NCBI RefSeq assembly: GCF_009674485.1
Contig: NZ_WKJJ01000002.1
Location: 186,001-250,000 of the forward strand
From: Pseudoduganella rivuli
Lineage (GTDB): Bacteria > Pseudomonadota > Gammaproteobacteria > Burkholderiales > Burkholderiaceae_D
DNA length: 64,000 nt
Direction: 5' to 3'
Each line of letters opens with the position of its first letter. Positions within the stretch are counted from its first letter, which is position 1. The notes below the pieces were generated by a model that was not told the origin of the DNA, made no database searches, and worked only from the letters and a program-made list of their open reading frames with translations. Both the position numbers and the translations under genes were made by a program. This document shows positions 34,261-41,554 of this stretch, in pieces.

Positions 34261-35170
34261 GCGGAGGGCGCGTATCCACCGCCGCGAACAGTTGCACGGC
34301 CCAGTCGACGAATACGCGCACCTTGGCGTTCAGGTGCCGGTTGGGCGGATACATGATGTGCAGCGGATGGGGCGGCTGCTGCCAATCTTCCAGCACGCGC
34401 ACCAGCTCGCCGCTGGCCAGCTGGTCCCGAACGAACCAGCCGAAGGTCTGGCCTATGCCCAGTCCGGCAGTCAACGCGGTGAGGTGGGCCGTACTGTCGT
34501 TCACAGCCACCGCCACGTTGGCGTTGATTTCAATGTGTTCGCCGTCGCGCGCGAAACGCAGCGGGAAAACCTTGCCCGTCAGCGAGGAAAAATAGCCGGC
34601 CACGCGATGCTTTTCCTCCAGCTCATTCGGGTGCGACGGCATGCCATGCGCGGCGATATAGGACGCGTGGCAGCAGGTGACGAACTCCATGTCACACAGC
34701 TTGCGGGCGATCAGCGTGGTGTCGGCCAGCGGGCCCCCGCGTATCACACAGTCGATTGCCTCGCTCACCAGGTCGGTAGGCCGGTCGCTCACACCGAGCC
34801 GCAGTTCGATGTCCGGATAAGCGGCGTGGAACTGCGGCAGTGCCGGCAGCAGGATGCGGTTGGCCAGGATGGTGCCCACGTCCACCCGCAGGCGCCCGCG
34901 CGGTTGTGCGCGGGTCTGGCGCGCCGCCGCGTCCATGTCGTCCAGGTCGGCGATCAGGCGCCGTGCGCGCTCGTAATACTGGGCCCCTTCCGGCGTGACG
35001 GTGATGGTGCGCGTGGTGCGGTGGATCAGCTTGGCGCCCAGGTGCTGCTCCAGATCCTGGATCAACTTGCTCGCGGTGGAGCGTGGCAGCGACAACTGGT
35101 CGGCCGCCTTGCCGAAGGTCCCCGCGTCGGCGATTTGTACGAACACGCGCAAGGCTAGTAAGTGGTCCAT
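34244..35170 (-). CDS. LysR-family transcriptional regulator
   Basis: A 308-residue regulator of the CrgA/AaeR-like type that starts MDHLLALRVFVQIADAGTFG, with helix-turn-helix LSLPRSTASKLIQDLEQHLGAKL and the frequent RTTRTITVTPEG turn. Divergent from the short-chain dehydrogenase gene with a 129-base gap, which makes that gene its likely target. Confidence 0.9.
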   Translation of the reverse strand: MDHLLALRVFVQIADAGTFGKAADQLSLPRSTASKLIQDLEQHLGAKLIHRTTRTITVTPEGAQYYERARRLIADLDDMDAAARQTRAQPRGRLRVDVGTILANRILLPALPQFHAAYPDIELRLGVSDRPTDLVSEAIDCVIRGGPLADTTLIARKLCDMEFVTCCHASYIAAHGMPSHPNELEEKHRVAGYFSSLTGKVFPLRFARDGEHIEINANVAVAVNDSTAHLTALTAGLGIGQTFGWFVRDQLASGELVRVLEDWQQPPHPLHIMYPPNRHLNAKVRVFVDWAVQLFAAVDTRPPPTVSI

Positions 35171-35299
35171 GGAACTCCCCCAATCAATGCGCTTGATTGT
35201 ACATCTACATGGATAGTGATTCCATAAATGGCGGATTTACACAGGATTCTGCACAAAATACACTGGACTCCATCAACCAACCCAACAAGGAGTCCGATC

Positions 35300-36049
35300 A
35301 TGAGCAAGCTTCAAGGCAAAGTAGCGGTAGTCACCGGTGGCACCAGCGGCATTGGCCTGGCCACCGCCAAACTGTTCGCGGCGGAAGGTGCGCGCGTCTT
35401 CATTACCGGCCGCCGCCAGGCCGAACTGGACGCCGCCGCGGCCAGCATTCCAAACGCCATCGGCATCCAGGCCGATTCCTCGAACAGCGCCGACCTCAAG
35501 CGTTTGTTCGACACCATCAGGGAACTGGCCGGCCGCATCGACGTGCTGTACGTGAACGCCGGCGGCGGCTCGATGGCGCCGCTGGGCGCCATCAGCGAGG
35601 AACACATCGCCGATGCCTTCGACCGCAACGTGAAAGGCTTGATCTTCACCGTACAGAACGCGCTGCCACTGCTCGGCAAGGGCGCCTCGGTGGTGCTGAC
35701 CAGCTCTACCGCCGGTATCGTCGGTACCCCGGCGTTCAGCGTCTACAGCGCCAGCAAGGCCGCCGTACGCAATCTGGCGCGCAGCTGGATTCTCGACCTG
35801 AAGGACCGCGCGATCCGCGTCAACGTGGTCAGCCCGGGTCCGGTCCGCACGCCGGGACTGGTGGAGTTGGCCGGCCCTGAAGCTTCCGCCCAGCAAGGCT
35901 TGCTGGACATGCTGGCCGCGCAGGTGCCGCTGGGCCGCGTCGGCGAGCCGGAAGAAATCGCCAAGGCAGTGCTGTTCCTGGCTTCCGATGACGCCAGCTT
36001 CATCAACGGCGCCGAGCTGTTTGTCGACGGCGGCCTGGCACAGGTATAA
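35300..36049 (+). CDS. Short-chain dehydrogenase/reductase
   Basis: NAD(P)-dependent oxidoreductase of 249 residues, started at ATG 35300 with AAGGAG upstream. The cofactor motif TGGTSGIG, the NNAG-equivalent NAGG, the catalytic Ser (VVLTSS) and Tyr-x3-Lys (YSASK) and the C-terminal DGGLAQV are all seen. Substrate unknown. The divergent LysR gene probably controls it. Confidence 0.92.
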   Translation: MSKLQGKVAVVTGGTSGIGLATAKLFAAEGARVFITGRRQAELDAAAASIPNAIGIQADSSNSADLKRLFDTIRELAGRIDVLYVNAGGGSMAPLGAISEEHIADAFDRNVKGLIFTVQNALPLLGKGASVVLTSSTAGIVGTPAFSVYSASKAAVRNLARSWILDLKDRAIRVNVVSPGPVRTPGLVELAGPEASAQQGLLDMLAAQVPLGRVGEPEEIAKAVLFLASDDASFINGAELFVDGGLAQV

Positions 36050-36062
36050 GCCAAGGGGCCCG

Positions 36063-36087
36063 TACCGCCGGTTCCGTGCCGGCGGTA
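36063..36087. terminator. Bidirectional hairpin between convergent genes
   Basis: TACCGCCGG (36063-36071) pairs perfectly with CCGGCGGTA (36079-36087) around a 7-base loop. It fills the 42-base gap between the SDR stop and the stop of the leftward gene at 36092. There is no T-run. Confidence 0.6.
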
Positions 36088-36091
36088 TGGC

Positions 36092-36358
36092 TCAGCCTTC
36101 GAGTCCTTTCGCCAGCACGTCCGCCACCGCCGTATTGATGTCGACGCCCCGCTCGGTCGCCAGCGCCTGCAACTGTTTCACCAATTCGCTGTTGAGCTTG
36201 ACTGCGAACGGCACCAGGCCCAGCGCCTGGTCGCGCTTGCGCTGTTCGCGTTTATCGATGGCCGGGGTGGCGGGGCCGCCGAAACCCTTGGCGCCGGGAG
36301 CGGCCATTTTATTCATGATTTTTTTGGCATCGCTCTTCGCCAGGTCGGTTTTCTTCAC
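36092..36358 (-). CDS. Small protein with ribbon-helix-helix-like C-terminus
   Basis: An 88-residue protein of unknown role. The first half is basic and rich in Lys, Ala and Gly (KKTDLAKSDAKKIMNKMAAPGAKG). The second half, VPFAVKLNSELVKQLQALATERGVDINTAVADVLAKGL, has the strand-helix-helix pattern of Arc/MetJ-type DNA-binding proteins. No toxin gene is adjacent, so an antitoxin role is not supported. Confidence 0.65.
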   Translation of the reverse strand: MKKTDLAKSDAKKIMNKMAAPGAKGFGGPATPAIDKREQRKRDQALGLVPFAVKLNSELVKQLQALATERGVDINTAVADVLAKGLEG

Positions 36359-36450
36359 GGTGGTGTCCTTGGTTGACGGTTGTTCTTGCCGCGTATTGTC
36401 GTCGATCTGTCCTGGGTGAGCGAAAACATATTTGCCCGGGCAGTTTCCAA

Positions 36451-36918
36451 CTAGGCACGTTTCGTCGACAGCGCCACCACGGCGGCACCGGCGGCCACGA
36501 TCAGCGCGTCTTCAATCAGCCCGCTGCGGGTCTGGCCGATGTGCGCCATGGCCTTTTTGCGGCCCGCCAGGGTCAGGTAGGCAAGCGGGACGGCGGTTGC
36601 CACCGCGACGGCCGCGCCGGCCCGTTCACGGCCCTGTGGCGCCAATGCCGCCCCCGCGATTCCCGCGCTCATGACGCGCGCCAGCAGTCCCAGGAAGACC
36701 GTGCGGTCGGGCGCCGTCTTCATCTTGTCGCCAACCAGCTCGCCGGCGCCCATTGCCAGCGCGCCGAATTTGAACAGCGGCCGGTCCAGCAAGACCAGTT
36801 GCCCTGGCGTACGGCGTTCCGCCAGGCGTGCCGCCGCCAGGGTGGCCATGGGTGTCATCGATCGCGCGCTGGCAACGGCGCCGATCAGGGCGGAGGAAAG
36901 CAGGTTACGGATGTTCAT
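36451..36918 (-). CDS. DUF4126-like membrane protein
   Basis: A 155-residue protein with several hydrophobic, Ala/Gly-rich helices and the N-terminal SARSMTPMATLAAARLAE segment typical of DUF4126 proteins. Function unknown. GGAG-like sequence precedes the ATG. It is divergent from arfB, with a 157-base gap in which I recognise no defined site. Confidence 0.7.
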   Translation of the reverse strand: MNIRNLLSSALIGAVASARSMTPMATLAAARLAERRTPGQLVLLDRPLFKFGALAMGAGELVGDKMKTAPDRTVFLGLLARVMSAGIAGAALAPQGRERAGAAVAVATAVPLAYLTLAGRKKAMAHIGQTRSGLIEDALIVAAGAAVVALSTKRA

Positions 36919-37075
36919 TGGTGCGCACTCCTGTATCGTGGTCGCGCCGAAGGGAACGGCGCCTGCACGCCAGCTTACCGGTTTGAACTGGGCGGCCTAT
37001 CGGAATAGTGCCCACCTGCCTGTAGGATTACGGGACAATAGGCACGCGACCGCTTTGCCTATACCACACGACAAC

Positions 37076-37474
37076 ATGCCACCCATCATCAATCCCGCCG
37101 AAGTCGAATTCAGCGCCATCCGCGCCCAGGGCCCCGGCGGCCAGAACGTCAACAAGGTTTCCTGTGCCGTGCACGTGCGTTTCGACATCGCGGCATCGTC
37201 GCTGCCGGAGCACGTCAAGCAGCGCCTGCTGGCCATGCGCGACAGCCGCATCACGCAGGAAGGCGTGGTGGTGCTCAAGGCGCAGCAGTCGCGCAGCCTG
37301 GAACAAAACAAGGACGATGCGCTGCGCCGCCTGCAGCAACTGGTCGACCAGGCCGCCGATGTGCCGGCCGTGCGGCGCCCTACCCGCCCCACGCGCGCAT
37401 CGCAGCGCCGCCGGCTCGATGGCAAGGCCCGCAGTGGCCAGATCAAGGCGCTGCGGGGCAAGGTCAGCGAATAG
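37076..37474 (+). CDS. arfB: Alternative ribosome-rescue peptidyl-tRNA hydrolase ArfB
   Basis: Rescues ribosomes stalled without a stop codon. The 132 residues carry the catalytic GPGGQNVNK loop (Gly21-Gly22-Gln23) and a long basic C-terminal tail (RPTRASQRRRLDGKARSGQIKALRGK) that enters the mRNA channel. Homologues begin at this ATG although the frame is open to 36671. It lacks the extra domains of a release factor. Ends 15 bases before the convergent methyltransferase gene. Confidence 0.93.
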   Translation: MPPIINPAEVEFSAIRAQGPGGQNVNKVSCAVHVRFDIAASSLPEHVKQRLLAMRDSRITQEGVVVLKAQQSRSLEQNKDDALRRLQQLVDQAADVPAVRRPTRPTRASQRRRLDGKARSGQIKALRGKVSE

Positions 37475-37489
37475 CGGCCGCCGCAATGA

Positions 37490-38155
37490 TTATCCGCACT
37501 TCACCGACAGCTCGACGTCGTCCGGCAATGGCGCCGACAGGTAGCCGCCGTCGGGCGCGCGCACCTGCGCCACATATTCGGGGCAGTAATCGGCATTGTC
37601 GGCAATGACCAGTGCGCCGGGACGCAGCCGGGGTTCCAGCAGGCGCAGCACGTCCCAGTAGAGCCCTTTGGCGCCATCGAGCAGCAGCAAGTCGATCTGC
37701 TCCGGCAAACCGGTGCGCAAGGTTTCCAGCGCATCGCCTTCGCGGATGTCCACCAGGTCCAGCAGGCCGCCGGCCGCCAGGTTGTCGCGGGCGCGCCGCG
37801 CCTTCGATGGCTCGAATTCCGTCGTGATCAGCTGGCCGCCGCCATTGTCGCGCAGCGCCGCCGCCAAGTGCAGCGTGGAGATGCCGAACGACGTGCCGAA
37901 TTCGACGATCACGCGGGCCTTCGCGCTGCGCGCCAGCATGTACAGCAACGTGCCGGTCTGGCGCGATACGGGAATCGCGGCGTCCTTCAATTGCGCATAG
38001 ATTTCGCGGTATTCGGTCTTGCTGCTCAACAGGCGTCCGCGCTCCGCGACCGGCAAGGCGGCAAACGCCGTCATGGCGGGCACCGTAACGCTGTCGGCGT
38101 CGGCAAACAGGCGCTCCAGCAGCGGTGCGACGGGGGAAGAGGTCAGGGTCGTCAT
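37490..38155 (-). CDS. SAM-dependent O-methyltransferase
   Basis: A 221-residue class I methyltransferase of the catechol/caffeoyl-CoA O-methyltransferase type. The SAM site VIVEFGTSFGISTLHLAAAL and the acidic LLLLDGAKGLYWDVLRLLEPRLRPGALVIADN segment are clear. ATG 38155 has AAGGAAT upstream. It is divergent from a TetR gene only 37 bases away, so the two probably share an operator and the TetR protein is the likely regulator. Substrate unknown. Confidence 0.88.
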   Translation of the reverse strand: MTTLTSSPVAPLLERLFADADSVTVPAMTAFAALPVAERGRLLSSKTEYREIYAQLKDAAIPVSRQTGTLLYMLARSAKARVIVEFGTSFGISTLHLAAALRDNGGGQLITTEFEPSKARRARDNLAAGGLLDLVDIREGDALETLRTGLPEQIDLLLLDGAKGLYWDVLRLLEPRLRPGALVIADNADYCPEYVAQVRAPDGGYLSAPLPDDVELSVKCG

Positions 38156-38192
38156 GGGGGGGATTCCTTTTTGAAGTAAGAGCGTCAATAAT

Positions 38193-38885
38193 ATGAAGAA
38201 TCCTTCACGTTTCATATTCGCGTTGCCCGCCCCCGCCATGACCGACCGCCAGAACTCCTGTATTGCCTCGCGCAGAAAGCCGAAACAGGCCCGTTCCAAC
38301 GACCTCGTCAGCGCGATTTTGCAGGCGGCTATTCAGGTTTTGGCGAAAGAAGGGGCCCACCGCTTCACCACCACGCGGGTGGCGGAACGCGCCGGTGTCA
38401 GTGTCGGCTCGGTGTACCAATACTTTCCCAACAAGGCGTCGATCCTGTTCCGCCTGCAAAGCGATGAATGGCGGCAAACCTCGGCCATGCTGGCCACCAT
38501 CCTGCAGGATTTCGAAAAGCCGCCGCTGCAACGGTTGCGCATCCTGGTGCAAGCCTTTGTGCGTTCCGAATGCGAAGAGGCGGACGTCCGCACGGCGCTC
38601 AATGACGCGGCGCCGTTTTACCGCGATGCGCCGGAAGCGCTGGAAGCCAGGGCGTCGGGCGACCGCCTGTTGCAGGCTTTCATGCAAGAGGTGTTACCGG
38701 ATGCGGCCGAGCCTGTCCGCGCGATGGCGGCTGACCTGGTCATGTCGACGCTGAGCGCTGTCGGCCAGCAGTTTTCTGAAACGCCGCGCACGGATGGCGA
38801 AATCACGGCGTATGCGGATGCGCTGGCCGATATGCTGTGCGCTTATCTGGACAAGCTGGCTGCCAAAACAGGCCAAGTCCTGTAA
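38193..38885 (+). CDS. TetR-family transcriptional regulator
   Basis: A 230-residue regulator with a canonical TetR helix-turn-helix (AILQAAIQVLAKEGAHRFTTTRVAERAGVSVGSVYQYFPNKASIL) after a basic N-terminal tail. Probably represses the divergent methyltransferase gene and itself. Met16 (38238) is an alternative start. Its stop codon lies inside the first hipBA operator. Confidence 0.9.
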   Translation: MKNPSRFIFALPAPAMTDRQNSCIASRRKPKQARSNDLVSAILQAAIQVLAKEGAHRFTTTRVAERAGVSVGSVYQYFPNKASILFRLQSDEWRQTSAMLATILQDFEKPPLQRLRILVQAFVRSECEEADVRTALNDAAPFYRDAPEALEARASGDRLLQAFMQEVLPDAAEPVRAMAADLVMSTLSAVGQQFSETPRTDGEITAYADALADMLCAYLDKLAAKTGQVL

Positions 38886-38965
38886 GCTGAATTTACAGGG
38901 TAAAACCTGTAATTTTAATTATTTACAGGTTTTGTCTTGTAATGGTACTTTACAGTTCCTATACT
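38879..38965 (+). promoter_or_regulatory. hipBA operator array and promoter
   Basis: Six alternating half-sites make three interrupted palindromes: CCTGTAA/TTTACAGG at 38879-38899, CCTGTAA/TTTACAGG at 38906-38929, and CTTGTAA/TTTACAG at 38936-38955. A sigma70 promoter with TTGTAA (38937-38942), 17 bases and TATACT (38960-38965) overlaps the third. Binding there would block RNA polymerase, as expected for HipB autoregulation. This promoter position also shows that HipB starts at 38993, not at the upstream in-frame ATG. Confidence 0.75.
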
Positions 38966-38992
38966 GTATTTAACGTCATTGAAGACTCGGCC

Positions 38993-39355
38993 ATGGAATT
39001 CACTATCCATACACTGGATCACCTCAAGCCACTGATCAGGGGCTTCCGGAAAAAGGCACACCTCACGCAGGCGGCGATGGCTGAAAAATTAGGGATCAGC
39101 CAGCAGAGTTACGCTCAAATCGAGGCGAACCTGGCATCAACGAGTGTCGATCGCCTTTTTACTATCTTGCGCTTGATGGACGTGAAAATCCAGTTGACGG
39201 ACAGTGATCCGGGTACGGTGCCTGACCCGCGAATCAGGCCGCGGACAAAAGGCCGGGCGCGTGTGCAAGGAACGGTCATTGATGACCCGGGAGGGACGAC
39301 TATCGGACCGGCGCCCGCTAAACAAATCAAGCGTAACGATACGACCAAGTGGTGA
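38993..39355 (+). CDS. hipB: HipB-like antitoxin, XRE-family DNA-binding protein
   Basis: A 120-residue antitoxin and autorepressor. The XRE helix-turn-helix is clear in LIRGFRKKAHLTQAAMAEKLGISQQSYAQIEANLASTSVDRL. The C-terminal third is a basic Arg/Pro-rich tail (DPRIRPRTKGRARVQG..), possibly disordered, that could contact the kinase. The gene ends three bases before hipA. Three palindromic operators and a promoter precede it. Confidence 0.88.
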   Translation: MEFTIHTLDHLKPLIRGFRKKAHLTQAAMAEKLGISQQSYAQIEANLASTSVDRLFTILRLMDVKIQLTDSDPGTVPDPRIRPRTKGRARVQGTVIDDPGGTTIGPAPAKQIKRNDTTKW

Positions 39356-39358
39356 TGC

Positions 39359-40699
39359 ATGGCGCGACGAGGAGTTCCAAATAGTCTCAATGTGTGGCTG
39401 AACGGTACGCCGGTGGGGCAATGGACGATCCGGCGCAACGTGTCGACTTTCACCTATTTCGCTGAATGGTTATCTGACGAGAACCGCCGTCCGCTCTCAC
39501 TCTCAATGCCGTTTACGGCTGCGAACGCGCCCTATAGCGGCGATGTGGTCACGAACTACTTCGACAACCTGCTGCCCGACAGTGAACCTATCCGCCGGCG
39601 CCTGGCGCAGCGGCACCACACGGGAAGCACTTCCCCATTCGATCTGCTGCAAGCGATCGGGCGGGATTGTGCCGGCGCTACTCAACTGCTGGGACCAGAT
39701 GAAATACCCGAAGACTTCTTCAGCATTCAGGGCGAACAACTGGACGAGCACGAGATTGCAGAACTGCTGCGCGCGACTACCGCACCAGGCGGACTGGGGC
39801 GGGAAGATCACCGTAACGACCTGCGTCTTTCCATCGCCGGTGCGCAAGAGAAGAATGCCCTCCTGCGGCATGAAGGACAGTGGTATCGGCCACTGGGCAG
39901 TACGCCAACTAGCCATATCCTGAAACTGCCATTGGGGCTGGTCGGGAACAGGCGCGCGGACATGCGCACCTCCGTGGAAAATGAATGGTTATGCTCACAG
40001 ATCATGGAGGGCTTTGGTCTCCCGGTCGCCAGGACGGACATCCTCGAATTTGAGGACCAGAAAGTACTTTCCGTCGAACGCTTCGACCGGAAATACGCTG
40101 ATGACCGCACGTGGATTGTGAGGTTACCGCAGGAGGATATGTGCCAGGCGATGGGATTCTCACCGCTGCTCAAGTACCAGGCCGATGGCGGACCTGGCAT
40201 CCAGCGCATCATGCAACTGCTGCTGGGGTCGGAATCTGCGGAATTTGACCGCCGTAACTTCTTCAAGACGCAAATCGTATTCTGGCTGCTCATCGCCACC
40301 GATGGTCACGCAAAGAACTTCAGCATCGTGCTCGGGCCGGGGGGCGTATATCGTGCCACGCGGTTATATGACATTCTCTCTGCACACCCAATTATCGGAA
40401 ATGGCCCGAACTTGATCTCGCGCCATGAAGCCAAGCTGGCCATGGCTGTCAGAGGCAGCAACAACTATTACCTGGTTGATCGCATCATGCGCCGACACTG
40501 GTCTTCCATGGCTGGCCAGGTTGGGCTGGGAGCAGTCGCAGCGGAGCAGATTATCGAGGAAGTTCTCGCGCAAGCGCCGGAAGTCGCCGAGAAAGTCCTG
40601 GGCATCCTTCCGGCTGGCTACCCCGCTGACGTAGCTGAAAGCATCATTGAAGGGATGTGGGCTCAATGCAGCCGGCTCGCCAATATGCCACCCGGGTAA
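39359..40699 (+). CDS. hipA: HipA-like serine/threonine kinase toxin
   Basis: A 446-residue toxin kinase; the Escherichia coli homologue phosphorylates glutamyl-tRNA synthetase and promotes dormancy. The N-terminal coupling domain (about 1-110), the glycine loop SIAGAQEKNA (158-167) with Ser158, the catalytic DGHAKNF (Asp315 to Asn320) and the metal-binding LYDILS Asp338 are all intact, so the enzyme looks active. Its neighbour HipB should neutralise it. GC content appears slightly lower than in nearby genes, in keeping with a mobile toxin-antitoxin pair. Confidence 0.9.
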   Translation: MARRGVPNSLNVWLNGTPVGQWTIRRNVSTFTYFAEWLSDENRRPLSLSMPFTAANAPYSGDVVTNYFDNLLPDSEPIRRRLAQRHHTGSTSPFDLLQAIGRDCAGATQLLGPDEIPEDFFSIQGEQLDEHEIAELLRATTAPGGLGREDHRNDLRLSIAGAQEKNALLRHEGQWYRPLGSTPTSHILKLPLGLVGNRRADMRTSVENEWLCSQIMEGFGLPVARTDILEFEDQKVLSVERFDRKYADDRTWIVRLPQEDMCQAMGFSPLLKYQADGGPGIQRIMQLLLGSESAEFDRRNFFKTQIVFWLLIATDGHAKNFSIVLGPGGVYRATRLYDILSAHPIIGNGPNLISRHEAKLAMAVRGSNNYYLVDRIMRRHWSSMAGQVGLGAVAAEQIIEEVLAQAPEVAEKVLGILPAGYPADVAESIIEGMWAQCSRLANMPPG

Positions 40700-40711
40700 C
40701 CGCTTGCAGCG

Positions 40712-41554
40712 TTAGCCGGGCTGCCGGCTATACTTGCGCACCTGCTCGCGCATATGTTTCACCTTCGCCGCCAGGTGCGGGTCCGTCATGGCAAACAAGT
40801 CCAGCCGGGCGGCATAGTCCGGCGTCATCATCCAGCCGAAGGTTTCCGCCTTGTCCTCTTCCTGGCCATAGCCGGAATACATGCTGACCAGCCCTTCCCG
40901 CACGTGGCCCAGATCCTGCAGGTTCTTGCCATAGAAGGTCGCGCCGCCTTTGCCGTATTGCAGGCCTGCCGGATTCATTGCCAGCCACGCGGGGTCCGGA
41001 TGGTAGTAGTCGTTGTATTCGCGGTGGTCGATGAAGTGATAGAACTCGTGGTGCACGCGCATTTCCATCCCGGCCGGGCACAGTGTTTTCGCATTGTTGT
41101 CCGCATAGGCCACGCCATCCGTTTCCGCCATCGGCATCGCCAGGCGGCGCTGCCCGCCCACCGCCAGTTCCTTCACCAGCACGATGTTTTTCAAGCGCAC
41201 GTTGGCGAAGAACGGTTGCGGGTAGCGCTCCAGCCCCGGCAGCACCACGCTCAATAAACGCTGCAGGCGCGCCCGGTCTTCAGGGCTGTCCGTGAACGCT
41301 TCTCCGGTCACGCCTTCCTGTTCCAGCGTCCACACGGCGTTCAGTTGCAGCGCCGCGAGGCGGTGCGTGGCGACGTCGCGCAATTGCGCCACGCTGGCAT
41401 CGGAAGGCGCCACGGCCGGATACTTCAAGTCCCAATGGCACTCGAGGCGCAACGCATCGTTGTTGTGATCGATTGGCTCCATGGTGCTGCAGGCGGACAG
41501 CAGCACCATGCCGGCGCACATCAGCATGCGCCGCAACATGGTCATTTGCATCAT
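40712..41554 (-). CDS. Putative zinc metallopeptidase lipoprotein (HExxH)
   Basis: A 280-residue exported protein with lipobox LLSAC (Cys22). The zinc motif is His169-Glu-Phe-Tyr-His173, followed by FIDHREYNDYYHPDPAW, and EDKAETFGW downstream gives Glu237 as a possible third ligand, the gluzincin pattern. Substrate and inhibitors are unknown. Its ATG overlaps the end of the TonB-dependent receptor gene by four bases, so the two are translationally coupled, suggesting it processes or releases the receptor's ligand. Confidence 0.72.
   Translation of the reverse strand: MMQMTMLRRMLMCAGMVLLSACSTMEPIDHNNDALRLECHWDLKYPAVAPSDASVAQLRDVATHRLAALQLNAVWTLEQEGVTGEAFTDSPEDRARLQRLLSVVLPGLERYPQPFFANVRLKNIVLVKELAVGGQRRLAMPMAETDGVAYADNNAKTLCPAGMEMRVHHEFYHFIDHREYNDYYHPDPAWLAMNPAGLQYGKGGATFYGKNLQDLGHVREGLVSMYSGYGQEEDKAETFGWMMTPDYAARLDLFAMTDPHLAAKVKHMREQVRKYSRQPG

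Noticed and set aside
38942..38992. Upstream ATG for HipB
   Set aside because: The codon lies within the third operator and -35 element, before the likely transcription start.
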